From positions 32,837,455 to 32,901,454 of the forward strand of contig CP154954.1 in assembly GCA_039621445.1 (NCBI GenBank): a DNA stretch of 64,000 nucleotides, given 5' to 3'. The translations under genes were made by a program, and so were the position numbers. Positions 10,735 through 22,200 of the stretch are shown here, one piece after another. Under the pieces are notes generated by a model that saw only the letters and a program-made list of their open reading frames with translations, was not told where the DNA came from and did not search any database. Every line of letters starts with the position of its first letter. The stretch's first letter is position 1. The DNA comes from Euglena gracilis (lineage: Eukaryota > Euglenida > Euglenophyceae > Euglenales).

Positions 10735-12350
10735 GAAAATTTCGGCCGTTTATTGGGGTTAAAAGAACAATTTTTCTGAAATTTCTCAAAAATGGTGAGG
10801 AATCAGAGGAGATGTCAGGAGATCAAATTGAAGCCCTCAAAATGCCCTATCTAACAGTATTTTGATTTCCACGCAACTCCCCGCCTGTCCCGAGTTATGG
10901 CCATTTTTGGCCATTTTGCCAAAATTTCATGTTAAGCCTCAAGAGGGTCCTAAAAATACATACCTGGTGCGAAGCGCCGGAAATTTTTTTTTGCCCCCAC
11001 AGAGGAGGGGGAGGGGGGTGGGGAACCCCCTTCCGAAACCAGGTTTTGAATAGTGCTGAGCTCTTTACCTTGCGCGGATTTAGACTGTAAAACGGAAAAC
11101 GTGGCTCGGACGCTAGGCAGAGGAGGGGACCGGGGGGGGGGGTCGAAAAACGCTCATTTTCAGCTCAAAAACAGGTTTTCCGGGTCCGGGAGGCCAAAAA
11201 ACATCGTTTCGGACAAAAATTTTTTCGATTTTTTTTCGACTTTTTTGACCCGTTTTTGATCCAAAGTTAATGGGTTGGCGGCCAAAAACGGGGGGCCGGG
11301 GGTCCAAAAACACTCATTTTCGGCTCAAAAACAGTTTTTCCGGGTCCTGGAAGCCAAAAAAATGGTTTTGGGCAAAAATTTTCCGATTTTTTCGATTTTT
11401 GACCCAAAAAAATGGCCGAAAACGGCCAAGTCAAACAGGCTAAAACTGTACAAAATGGCCAAAACGGGCCGGAAAATGGCCGTAACTCGGGCTAGGCGGG
11501 GAGTTGCGGGGGAATCAAAATACGGTTAGATAGGGGGTTCTAAGGGCTTCAAATTAGGTCTCCGGACATTTCTTTTATTCCCCACCACTTTCGAGAATTT
11601 TTAGAAAATTTGATTTTCTGACCCCAAAAACGGGCCGAAAACGGCTAAGTCACAAGCCTGCTGCACTGTTTTGGGCCGTAAATCGGACATATTTCGGGCG
11701 AGGCGGAGAGTTGCGGGAAAATCAAAATACGGTTAGATAGGGCGTTCCAAGGGCTTCAATTTGGTCTCCGGACATTTCCTTTGATTTTGCTTCATTTTCG
11801 AGATATTTTGAAAACATCGATTTTTTGACCCCGAAAACAGCCCCTGAAAAAGGCCAAAATTGGCTGAAAAATGGCCATAACTCGGGCTAGACGAACAGCT
11901 GGGGGAAAAGTAAACCATGGTTGGATAGGGCATTCCAAGGGCTTCATTTTTGCTCTCCGGACATTTTCTTTGATTTTGCTTCATTGTTGAGATATTTTGA
12001 AAAAACCTATTTTTTTGGCCCAAAAAATGGCCCGAAAATGCCCAAAACGCCCAAAAAGAAAATGGCCATTTTGGGCCGCAAAAGCACGCCGGAACACGAG
12101 CCAGGCCTGTCGGTGGCCAAAACGGCGAATGGGGGGTGATAGAGGGCCTCCAGGGATACATTTCGTCAGTGGGACACTTCCGGAAATAATGTACGTTTTC
12201 TCGAGATATTTTCGAAAAATCGATTTTTTGACTGATTTTTGGACCCTGGCGAAATGGCAGAGTCAGAAGAGGGGGGGGGCGGCCTATTCTACCCAGTTTG
12301 GACCCCTTCGAGTTAGGGGTCATATGGCGGTGATTCGGAAACTAGAAATC
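10735..12350. repeat. R3 array, copies in both orientations
   Basis: Several degenerate copies of a roughly 200-300 base unit are present. Diagnostic motifs are TAACTCGGGCTAGGCGG, GAGTTGCGGG, AATCAAAATACGGTTAG, AGGGCTTCAATT and CCGGACATTT, then a TTTCGAGATATTTTGAAAA-like segment. The copy at 10735-10940 is inverted relative to those at 11390-12250. Further copies lie at 54850-55070 and, inverted, at 61545-61720. No conserved open frame is seen. Confidence 0.7.
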
Positions 12351-13079
12351 CAGTCGCTCGCAACTGAAATAAAATTCTGGGAACCGGGTGGGGGTCATGG
12401 TGATAATCCGCGGTTTTCACGGTCTACTCAGGGGTGGGGGGGGGTTCCACCCCCTTTTCCCTGGTGGTAAGCTTCGCTCTTACTCTAAAGAGATAAGAGT
12501 TCAGCGACTGGGGGGGGGGGGTGGGGGGACCCCCCTACCACCTACGTCATATCTGTGGAGATTCCCATACAACCCTGGGGCCTGGTCTGGGAATCGGGGG
12601 GGGGGGGAGGAGGTTCACTTAACTGAATCTGAATGGGGGGTTTGCCGACGTTTTTCGATATTTTCTGTAAAACTTGGGGAGGGAATGCAAAGAACGATTG
12701 GGGCGAGGAAATTTGCGTTCATTATTGGCAAACCATCAACTCTCACCGAAATGACCAGCCATAATCATAATCATAAGGTTAAACCTCACTCCAAGAAATA
12801 CAGGGCCAACTTGTCAAACACCGGACCCTGGTAACACCACTGCCCTCCCCAAATAATATTGTGGTGTCGGGTTTGCTGGACTCTCTTGAAACTGTTTCTG
12901 TTGTCTTTTTCCTGTTCATAAATAAGCATTTCTGTGTTCACCCATCAGTGGGGTTGGTTCAGACTGTGCAAGAACTTCATTGCTGCGCGGGGGTGAGCAG
13001 CAGGTGAGCGAATGGCACCCCGATGCCGCCTTCGTGTGACGGGTAAGGGGAGGAACGGGGTTTGCTGGGAGGCGGTGTG

Positions 13080-13239
13080 CTACCACAGGGAACGATGGGC
13101 ATAGTGCTTCCCCACCGCGAGCAGCACGATGTCGAAGATGAGGTCGGAGCCGGGGCTGATGGTGGCCCCGCCGCACGTGACGCGGGGCAGGCCAGCGGGG
13201 AGAGCCGGCTTCGGCAGTCGCAGCAACCCCAACTTGCCT
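13080..13239 (-). CDS. FKBP last exon
   Basis: It starts after TTTGAGCTCAG in the right phase, then encodes a basic, Leu/Pro-rich insert and the final strands GGATISPGSDLIFDIVLLAV, ending KHYAHRSLW before TAG at 13082-13080. Confidence 0.82.
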
Positions 13240-16200
13240 CTGAGCTCAAAACGGAAGTGGCGCACGGCCAAAGTATTTTTCGTTCAGGAAAGGCCGGTTC
13301 AGTCTTGTACAGGGGGGAGGATGGGTCCCGATGGCCATCTGTACTGCCTTGTCTCCACCGGCTTTGTCCTTCGGATACAGCCGGTAACAAGCTGGTGAGG
13401 GGGGATCTTTCTTGATAGCCGGGGGTCCCCTGCCTAACCCAACGGTGAACTTCATCGGTGAAATTCACCAAAAAGGCGCTTTCTTGCAACTTCTTGAATT
13501 TTCATCAAATTTTTACACCCATTGGTGGCCTGGGCTGCCTTTTCGCCGTAGGCGAGGTCGGCACGAATGTGGAAGCGCGCCTGCTCCCCGAGGGACATGG
13601 TGGGGATGCCCTGGTCCCAGCCCGCGATGACGGCCCCTGCGGGAGGTGGGCGGCGACACCCACAGGGGCGACCCATATCTCCAGCCAGCCAACAACCCCC
13701 GGAATGGGAACGGAAAGGCTGGCACATGGTGGCAGTTGTTGTCAACACCAAACGCTTAACCCTGTTTGAGGCGTTCCTCTGTTAACTGGGGATTGTGTTT
13801 TTTTTAAAGAAACAAATTTGAACAAATGAAGAGGTAGACACTGCCTTTTAAAATTATTTGGCAGCCCCACACCTCTACCTGGAAGCCACGAGGGACAGAT
13901 AATATAATATGTAACTCCCCCCCAAATAACCTGGCAGGGTGCCAGGTTATTGGGACCAACTTCTGGCCCTGCCCCCCCGCCAGGTTATTTTTTTTCAGCG
14001 TCGTAAAGGAATTTTGCCGAAAAAGGGGTGCCAAGTTACTGGAACCATCTTTTTTCCCCTCACCCCCTGCCAAGTCATTCTGCCAGGAGCAAGGGCCCCG
14101 ACAGGTTATTTGGGGGAGGTTTACATATACATATACATGTGTATTCATTTATAACATGTGTCTAATATATTCATTAATGCATGTAATGTACACATATACA
14201 TGTACAAATGTATACATGATATATGATCTGGTGGCATGTGACACGAGGACATTGGATGTGCCATTTTCACCCCCATTTCGGGAAAGAAAGATTTGGCTAA
14301 TCACAGGAGTGGGGCTTAGGCTAGGGTTTGCATTTCCGTTCTTGGGCACCTTTGGACGAATTCAGGCCCAAAGTTAGGCCAGATTTTTTACCGAGCTCCA
14401 CATAAAGCGCTTTGGCGCTGAAGGACTTTCCATCGCTTTAATTTCCAGAAAAACGGAGTCTTAACTTATTTACTCAACTCAGCTGGGCGAGTGGGTGTAA
14501 ATCCCAGCTGTCGCTTACACAGGGGGGTGGAATTGCGCTAGCCTGGCCTTGGGAAAACAAAGATGCATTTTTGGAAAAAATGCGCAATAATATGCAAAAT
14601 CTGAGGGGAAAGCGCAAAAATGATGCAAATACAGAACTTACCTGAAAACATGCAAAAATGGCACCAAATTCACAAGAGTTATGTGTATTTACAAGGAAAA
14701 TCTGAGTTCCAAAAAAAGTAAAAATTTTTCAAAAAATGCAAAATTTGCAAAATGCCCAAAAATGTAAAAAACTGGGTAAATCACGAAAAAGGTGCCAAAA
14801 AGCAAAAAAATGCGCTGAAAAAAATCGAAAAATTTCAGCAAAGATGCAGATTTTTGGAGAATTTGAAAAATGCGCAAAAAATTCACAAACATGCAAAAAA
14901 CATGCGAAACGTACTTCTCCCCTGCTGACAATAAATAAAAAAAAGGTACAAAATGGCGAGAAGGGGATGTTCTACAAAGGTCTGTTTCTTCCTTTCAAAC
15001 TGAGCGGCCTCTCATACACCACTCCATTCATTCAGTACTCGGTTCAAAAGCTGGCAGCACCATGCCACAGGAGGGAAAGCAGAGATACCCTGGCCCAGGA
15101 CAAAGGTGAACGGCTTCTTCTTCTTCAACACGGTGATGCCGTTGCAGGTGTCGGCCCACTCGCCCCGCGACGTGTCGAAGGTGGACCCGTCAGCCGCCAG
15201 TTGAGCCACGGCGCGCTCCGGGCAGGCGGGCGGCGGTCCCGGCCGGGGGGCCCCAGCAGCGGGCAGGGCGGGGGCCGTGCGAGCTGCGCCGCCCGGTCCC
15301 CGGCGGTTCGCAGAAACCCGAACGTCCGGAGGCCCGCAGAGCGAAACCCGAACGTCCGGAGGCCCGCAGAGCGCTCCGTGGGCGTGCCGGTGTAGTGCAC
15401 CATCACGGTCTCCCCGGCGGTAGGGAACGTCGCGCCGTCCCCTGGGACACAGGGGGGCCGGTAGAATACCCTTGGGGGGAGGGTTGGCACATGGTGGGGC
15501 CACCTCCTGGTCTGTCTGGGGGAGGGGGCTGCTTTTCTGGCCCTGCTCGCAGCAGGAATGGGGGAGGGATCGGGCTGAGTCCAAGGCGGTCCTTGAGCGC
15601 AACGGAAATTTCCCGTCCCACCGTATGCAATGTAAATCCATGGGGAAAATGGCGGAAAAATGCCCATTTAGAGAGGTCCACTTCGGGATAAAAATGAGTT
15701 CTGGCATCCTTGAACCTTCGCCCCTCCCCAAACTGCCAAGGAATGCATCGTGCATATCTTTGACATTTTAAGGTTCGACCCCGTTCGACGCCTGGATCAG
15801 CTGTTGGCCTGAAAAGTCCAAGTGTTTTTGAGGCGCGGTCCTTGGCAAGAAAAAAAAGCTCGTCCCATGTGGGCCGCCTGGTTGGGTCAACACTGGATCT
15901 GACCCAAAGAAAATCCCCTTCTTGGAAGTGGTTTCTTTCGAGCCCCTGGCACCGGCTGTGTGATGTGCCTCCAACCTAAAACCCAGCCCACTTCGGGGGA
16001 GGTACCAAGAGATCCTCTCTCTGGGCTATGGGGGTCTGCACTTCCTCAACTGCCAAAGAGAGCCCGGTTTTTGCCCCAGACGACGTGTCTTTTTTATTCC
16101 CACACAAAAGGGTTTGCAATGTCATGCAAAAAAATCCTTGGGTTCGTGGGTGTTGTTGTTTTTTGGGGGCTGGCCCCACAACGAACTGTTTCCTGGTTTT

Positions 16201-16320
16201 ATTGTGCACAGCAAAAAAGGCCCCGCGAAGCAGCAAAAAAGGAAATCGTTTTTGTTCACCTGGCGTGACGATGTCCTTCATCAAGCCGTCGGTGATGGTC
16301 TGTGCAGCAGTCAACGCCAT
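13080..16320 (-). CDS. FKBP-type peptidyl-prolyl cis-trans isomerase, five exons
   Basis: A complete-looking gene: exons 16320-16260, 15441 to about 15375, about 15215-15089, 13636-13519 and 13239-13080. All checkable junctions are in phase. The product runs from MALTAAQTI to LLAVGKHYAHRSLW. FKBP landmarks appear in order: VTPGDGATFPTAGETV, MVHYTGT, STFDTS, PFTFVLGQG, AVIAGWDQG, MSLGEQARF, DLAYGE and LIFDIVLL. The pocket residues Tyr (HYTG), Phe-Asp (TFDTS), Val-Ile and Trp (VIAGW), Tyr (AYGE) and Phe (LIFDI) are all kept, so it should bind FK506-like ligands and isomerise X-Pro bonds. There is no signal peptide, so it is probably cytosolic or nuclear. Odd points are an insertion near the second exon junction and about 30 extra residues before the last strand. 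Confidence 0.9.
13519..13636 (-). CDS. FKBP fourth exon
   Basis: After CCCTGCGGGAGG-type pyrimidines and a CCGCAG acceptor it encodes AVIAGWDQGIPTMSLGEQ and RADLAYGEKAAQATN, ending at ATGG/GTGTAA. It contains the conserved Val-Ile, Trp and Tyr of the ligand pocket. Confidence 0.9.
13915..14125. repeat. R5 foldback element, copy 2
   Basis: It matches 4845-5050, with AATAACCTGGCAGGG, GGTTATTGGGACCAACTTCTGG-like sequence and a closing AGGTTATTTGGGGG, and lies in the intron between FKBP exons 3 and 4. Confidence 0.6.
15089..15215 (-). CDS. FKBP third exon
   Basis: It encodes LAADGSTFDTSRGEW, an inserted GITVLKKKK loop and PFTFVLGQ, and ends one base into a Gly codon before GTATCT. The 5' edge is approximate. 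Its 3' phase matches 13636 exactly. Confidence 0.82.
15313..15372. repeat. Tandem duplication, 2 x 30 bp
   Basis: Two identical 30-base units beginning GAAACCCGAACGTCCGG lie at or just beyond the 3' edge of FKBP exon 2. Thirty is a multiple of three, so the minus frame stays open across both. Confidence 0.9.
15375..15441 (-). CDS. FKBP second exon
   Basis: It starts after GTGTCCCAG and encodes GDGATFPTAGETVMVHYTGT. The 3' end is uncertain because no GT directly follows the HYTGT codons. The nearest GT donor is within the 30-bp tandem duplication. Confidence 0.75.
15585..15880 (+). repeat. R2 element copy
   Basis: CGGTCCTTGAGCGCAACGG starts the copy. TTCTGGCATCCTTGAACC, GACGCCTGGATCAGC and a closing GCGGTCCTTGGCAAG-AAAA arm follow in order. 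It overlaps no coding segment. Confidence 0.7.
16260..16320 (-). CDS. FKBP first exon
   Basis: ATG lies at 16320-16318. The exon has 20 codons plus one base, ending at CCAG/GTGAAC. The end encodes MKDIVTPG, the usual beta strand before the GDGATFP loop, and its phase completes Gly with the next exon. The ATG is chosen because it gives a typical FKBP N-terminal length. Confidence 0.75.
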
Positions 16321-17341
16321 CCTACGGCATCCGGGTGGGCATTTGTGTGTCTGCGGTGGACATAGTCCAAGGATGGCCAACTGCCAAACCGTTCGTTCCC
16401 AGCAACTTATCACTGCAAAGGACAATTGACAACCAACCCAAGGCAACATTGTGGGTCATGTTGGAGGGCACCCACTTTATGCACTGTTCACTTGTGGTGA
16501 TTGGTAAAGAGGTTGATATACACCAACTCTGCTGCCCCAACTGCTGCTCCAACCCGGGCGTCGCTTGGTGCCCGAAGGTCCAGCTAACAGGATGGAAAAT
16601 TATGGCGGGCTGGAAAAAAAGGCTGCTGGCTAACCCACCACCCCATGGGGTCCCTGGCTGGAACTGGTCACCAGGGGTTGAACAGGAAATGCAAACTAAA
16701 AGCGCCCCCCCCCCAAACTGCCAACTTTGCAATTTCTGCCAACTTTGCAGGTTTGGGCTGGCAAATTTTTGCCCATTTTTGGTCTATTCCTGCCGAAAGC
16801 AAAAAATTTTTGTCACTGCCCAGCCACCCCAAAGCAAACGGAAAGCAAAACAAAATTAGTTCATAGAGGTTCCGAGGCTGGGAAAAAAGCTGCTGGCTGG
16901 CTGGACCCGCTGGGCCTAAGCGACGCCGCCGGGTGACCGGGGGTTGGATCACCTCCCACACCGCACCGCGCCACAGCCCATTGCCCCACGCACCACACCA
17001 CGTGACGCATCCCACCCCACACGGTTGCCTGTTCCCATTGCAGGTTCAAGGGCCTCTTCCCTCCCTTTTCTCATAAACCCCACCCACCTCATTGCTGACA
17101 ACACATTAGCCAAGGAATCGAGGGGGGGCTTGGGGGGTTTGTTATTTGGGGGGTATCGAATTGAGAGGAGGTTTTCTGTTTTGTTTCACATTGGCCTGAT
17201 AGTGATGGTACTCAAGGCTGAATAGTAATTCATGATGGTGGGCGGGGATTGCAGGTCCACCTCAAAAATGGAAAATATGTCCTTTTGGTTACCTGCAGGA
17301 GGCTCCGCGGAGGCTCGCAGGTTACCAGGCATTGCTTCTTC

Positions 17342-17742
17342 AAAGGCGCCTGAAAACACTTCAAAAAACCCTAAAACTTTTTTTGGGCAAAACGCTTTAT
17401 AAGACCTTAAAAAACAGTAAAAACCTCAATAAACTTGGAAAATTTTTTGAAGTTTGAGCAAACAAGAAGTCGCAAAATATTGGAAAAAACAGCCAACTCT
17501 GGGGGAGAAAAATGGAACATTGTCTATCCACCCAAAACTCAAAAAAATGGGTTTGATTTCAACCTGGACCGACGTTGGTTCGACGCCCAGATGGCTCTTT
17601 GACCGCCAATGGAAAATGGACGCCTGAAAACTCTTTGAAAATTTCAAAATGCTGTAAAAACCTTTAAAAAAAACCTTAAAAAAATTCCTCAGAAAACTTA
17701 AAAAATTGAGAAATTTCACCTTAAAAAATAATTCCTGCAGGT
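17342..17742 (+). repeat. R1 element copy
   Basis: AAGGCGCCTGAAAACACTTC begins the copy. CAAGAAGTCGCAAAATATTGG, TCTATCCACCCAAAACTC, CGACGCCCAGATGGCTC and a CTTAAAAAATAATTCC end follow. It faces an inverted copy at 17795-18180 less than 60 bases away. Confidence 0.75.
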
Positions 17743-17794
17743 AAAGAAGCACTGCGAAGGCTCTGCAGGTAGGGGGTATTTTTAAGACGCAAAT

Positions 17795-18180
17795 CTGCAA
17801 AAAATTTTAAGGTTTTTTAAGGCGTGTTTCAAGGTTTTTCAGGCATTTTCAAAAATTAAAAGCGTCTATTTTCAAAAAGGGAAGTTCAAGGGCCATCCCG
17901 ACATCGAACGGGGTTTAATACTGAAAAGGTCGATAACCCATGCTTTTTTCGAGTTTTGTGGATAGAGAATGTTCCAAGGATGTCGAGGATTTTCCCCCCT
18001 GGTGTTGGCTTGTTCTTGCCAAGCTTTTGCGACATCATTTTTGGCTCTAATTTCGAAAATTTTGCAAAAATGATTTCTTTGAGGCTATTTAAGGGCTTCC
18101 AATGTTTTCCAAGGCATTTTGGCCAAATGGTTTTTTTCAGTTTTTTTTCCGGTTATTTAAGGCGCCTTGAAAAACACCCG
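17795..18180 (-). repeat. R1 element copy, inverted
   Basis: This is the reverse complement of the R1 layout. It ends GGCGCCTTGAAAAAC at the right and contains CATCCCGACATCGAAC, AATGTTCCAAGGATG and the TTTGCAAAAATGATTTC segment. Confidence 0.7.
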
Positions 18181-18694
18181 TGACCCGCGGGCATCAGCCA
18201 CAGTAATCTTTCTGCATTTTCAAAGCACAGGCAGCACAGCTACAAATGTGCATTGGAATCATCCAACGTGTGCCCAGAATAAGGACTGACATGTGTTGGA
18301 ATGGACGGCAGGACGACGTCAATGGTAGAGGGAAGTCGGGCTTTTGGGTGGACCCGGGGGGAGTGGGCAGGCAGGGGGGCTGCAGGCCACTCCGCCCTGC
18401 TCCTTACCCCAACCCCCTCCCTCACCCCCTTCCTCCCACCCCCGCCCCCCACATTCATGTAACAAAAATCCCATTGTGATATTCACGGGTGAACGCTGTT
18501 GTGCACAAATTCGACTGCATCATGTTGTGGTTCATTCTGTTCATTCTGGGAGAATTTCTTTTGGATTGTGCACATTTTTGCTGAAAGGAGTTCGAAAATT
18601 TGTCACAGCCGCAGGGTGATATTTTTCCATTTCAAACTGTAACTTCAAATTTCAAATAACACAGTGCATGCTTTTTGCCAAAAACAGGTGCTTC

Positions 18695-18840
18695 AGGGGG
18701 GAAATTGATGTCTGGCGTACTTGGACCATCGCCCATCCACCCATAACATTAAGAATGCGTTTTCTTTCTAAAATCTTAATATTTCACCCTGTCTGATCCC
18801 CGGACCGCCTCAGCTGCCCTTTGACCGAGGTAAAACAGGG
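18695..18840 (+). repeat. R2 element, right part
   Basis: It contains TCTGGCGTACTTGGACC, ATCGCCCATCCACCC, AATGCGTTTTC and the CCTTTGACCGAGG end, but lacks the left arm. Confidence 0.6.
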
Positions 18841-19099
18841 ACAACCAAATAGAAGTGCCCCCCCCTCCGGTTTTCTGCAGTGCGACCAAATAAATAATTA
18901 CCCCAGGGGGCTTCTAATTGGGGGGGGTTACAAAAGCACGAGAGCAACTCTGCGGACGGAGATAACTCCGATGAGTTCGCTGACGACTGCAACAACATGC
19001 GCAGCGCAACGAAAACGCAACACAAACGGAGAGTGCAACGGCGGCTGCCTGCCCAGCAAGGCTGGGACATGCCCGCGCGTGATTTGCGGAGAGGGCGCT

Positions 19100-19289
19100 T
19101 CACGGCGGCACCCGGAGGGCGTTGGCCAGCTGGTGGAGGGCGACGTTCAGCCGCTCGAGGGGGGCCTCGGCGGTGGGGTCCGCTGGGAGGTGGACTGATA
19201 GACCCGTGCAGGGCTCCAGGGCGGCCAGCTCCAGCAGCCACGCCTGCGGCAGGAGGACGGTCGGCCCCACCAACCCGTGCCATTGATTT
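19100..19289 (-). CDS. Gene A last exon
   Basis: AAAGTTTTAG precedes [39 protein letters not shown] and [19 protein letters not shown], then TGA at 19102-19100. Confidence 0.78.
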
Positions 19290-22200
19290 CTAAAACTTTG
19301 CCATTTTCTGACATGGAAATTTTTTCATGATTCTGGCAATTGCCATGGCCAGCAAAATGCAAATGAAGCCTCACGGGAGGTCGGCCTGGCTCCGCAAATG
19401 ACACCTCTCTGTTGTTTGTTCTCTGGAAAAATGCATGGTTTGATAACCTCCTCCAACAAAAACCAGTCACCGTTTGAAGGCCAGTCGCCCACTCCACCCC
19501 CCCCCCCTGGGGGTCAGGATTGCACAGGCAAAAATGACTCCAAATAACTGGATTTCAGCCAACTTTCCAAGACTTTTCCGCCTTGGCCATTTTCGGCCAA
19601 TTCTGACGGACCCCACCCCCTGGGGGTCCCGGAGCAAAAAAAGAAAGCCACTTTGAAAACCAGTCCGTCACCCCCCGGGGGGTGGAGTCAGACACAGACC
19701 TTGGCAATCTGGTATGGTCATAACACACGGTCTGTGGGGGGGGGGGCAGACCTGCCAATTCTGCTCCAACTGCATTTCCATGCAGGCACACCCGGCGGGT
19801 GCTGACGAAGAGGGGCGTGAGGCCGCGCAGGCGGACGTGCTTCTCAACCTTCAACAACAGGGCGGCCAGCAGGTCCACGCGCCGGGCCGACTGGGAGGTG
19901 CGGGGGGGCCACGGAAGCCGACGGCTGCGCCAGCCATTGGAGGTCGTCTTGTTCCACCCCCACCCCCCTCCCCCCCCCGGGGAAGTTCGGCATAAAAGCG
20001 GTGGGGGGGCTCTTTGGGGGAGGCCCCCCCAACAGATTGAATTGTTGCCCTGACCCACTTGCTTGGGCGGCAACAAAGGCACGGAAGGGTTTCCCTCAGG
20101 CTGGTGCTTACCAACCGGGGGGGGTGAGGGTGCCTGCCCCCAGCAGGCACACCCCCCGGGGGGGGGGTGGGTTCCGGGGGGGGGACCGAGAAAATTTTCA
20201 TTGAAAATGGCCTTTTCCGGGCTCCTGGCGCCTTCGGCGCCGGGGCCGGAGGGGGGTGCCTGCTATGGGCAGGCACCTGCCAAAACCCTACTCCCCCCCC
20301 CCGGGGGGTCGGATGGGTGCTTACCCCTAGAACCCCCCCCCCCGTGGGGTAGGTACCCGACTAAGCACAAGCCTGGTTTCCCTCTCGCCTGCCTTGATGA
20401 TTCATCCCTCATCCCCATTTCGTCACAGGCGGACATATCCACCAGAAACGATGCAGGGTGACACGTCCAGAAAGGAAGAGACTATGACCTCGCATTTTGG
20501 ACCTGCCTTTCCGGGGTATTTAAACTTCGTTCATAGCAAAAAGGCAGCCCTGTTCATTTTCATCGGAATTGCCCAGAACAAGACTTTTCTATCACAAAAA
20601 TGATTAAAAGATCGAAAAGTTATTTTGGACTTTGGCTTCCATAGAGGGTGGCGATGTCAAACATTTCACATTTTGTGCAAAAATTGGGGTAAAACCCGTC
20701 CCAAATATAAACCCCCCGTTTTTATATTTGGGCGGAAATTCCAAGACCCCCAGGGGGGGGTTTATACTTGTGGGGGCTTTTATATTCGGTCGGAAATACC
20801 AACTTCCTGGCGGGATCCAGTATTCACTTTTTTGGTCCAAAATCACAAATACGCCCACCCTTGGGGGTACAAATATTTCACTTTTCGGGCGAAGGAGCAA
20901 ATTTCACATGTTTTTGGTAAAAATTGTTCCCAAATCTGCCAAAAACCACAATTTCAGGAGATATTTTGTCGGAACTTTTTCCTTCCGGTGCTTCGCGCTG
21001 GAGAGGGGTTTTATATTCGGGCAGGATATCAAGGTCCTCAGGGGGGGGTGTTTATATTTGGGGGGTTTTTGTATTCGGGGGGGGGGTTAAAATTTGGGGG
21101 GTTTACTCTATCATTGGCGGTCATGTCAACTGGCCTTGAAATACCCCACTGTTTGTGCGTACTACTGCAGGACTCACGCCCTTAAAGATTCCTTGTTCCC
21201 CTGCACAATTTTTCGGAGCCAACAGTGCCCCTGTAGGATTCCTCAACCCCGGGGAAGGGGGTCCTTAAGCAAAAAAAATTCTGTTCCAGCACATTCAATG
21301 CAAAATCCGCTGGACAAATGGCCGAAAAAACGGCCGCATTTTGGCCAAAAGCTGCATTCCCGGTGGTTCGGGGCCAACGCCGGCGGCACACACCGCCACC
21401 CGGGCCACCCACAACTGCCGCCGCTCAGCCCACGGGGCGCAAAAGTCACCGGCGGCCCACACCCGCTCCTCGAGGCGCAGCAGCGCACTCTGTGCAGAGA
21501 AAGCAAACAGGGGTGTGAGAAAGCCAACTGCACACGTGTCCGGGAGCGAGTGCCGGGAGTTCTCCATCTGGTGGCCATCCCTCATTCAGCTGGGAGCAGG
21601 GGATTTCTTAAGGAACTCTTGGGGGGGGGGAGGAGGCGGTCCAGTCCAGGGGTTTTCCCAAGCTGGATGGACCCCTACCGGGGGGGGGGGCAGCCAGCCA
21701 GCACCTTTTCTCCAGCCAGCACCTCCCAGCCAGTCCGCTTTATTTCAGCGGACCCCCCCGGGGTCCGCTGAAGAAAAGTTCGGGCTGGACCGAAATTTTT
21801 TTTTTGAAATTTCGAAAAAAAAATTCGAAATTTTGGAAAGAGGCGTCAAAAATGGCCAAAAATGGCAGTTCAGGGTGGTTTCACCTCCAGTTTTTGGATG
21901 CAAAATGCCAACCCAGCTGGATTTGTGCTTTTTTGGGGTATATTTTTGGGGGTACTAGCTCCCAGCTTGCCGGACCCCTCCTGGACCCACCCCTGGGAGG
22001 GGGGGTTCCAAAAGCACCTTGTTTCAAGCCAGCACCTTTTTTCAGCAGGTCTGTGGGACCCCCCCCCCTGGGGGTCCTTGAGAAAACCCCTGGTCCAGTC
22101 AGCCAGCTGGAAAAAGGTGCGCTGACCCCCATTTTAGTAGGGGTATTCCAGGTTCCAGGGGTCCTACTGGCTGCTGGGCTGGCCCCAGCTGTGACTCAAA

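Larger units (their letters stand above)
7680..13000. other. Repeat mosaic between FKBP and PDCD5, no resolved exon
   Basis: It holds an R1 copy (8160-8490), a CAGTCAGTCAC-family copy (8520-8700), R2 fragments (9600-9990), an AACC microsatellite (10339-10371), G-run-edged fragments (10600-10720) and the R3 array (10735-12350). The unseen first exon of PDCD5 should lie here, but no segment has both the expected codon bias and a family match. Confidence 0.4.
16330..19090. other. Gap between gene A and FKBP
   Basis: No supported gene. It contains GGCTGGACCC-type fragments (16600-16900), an R1 copy (17342-17742), an inverted R1 copy (17795-18180), GC-rich simple sequence (18340-18450), and the right part of an R2 copy (18695-18840). 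Both convergent and tandem promoters could lie here, but none is recognisable. Confidence 0.4.

Noticed and set aside
18810-19283. 157-residue minus frame rich in Pro, Arg and Gly
   Set aside because: This is the wrong frame over the gene A last exon. The chosen frame has the highest GC3 and fits the phase of the previous exon.
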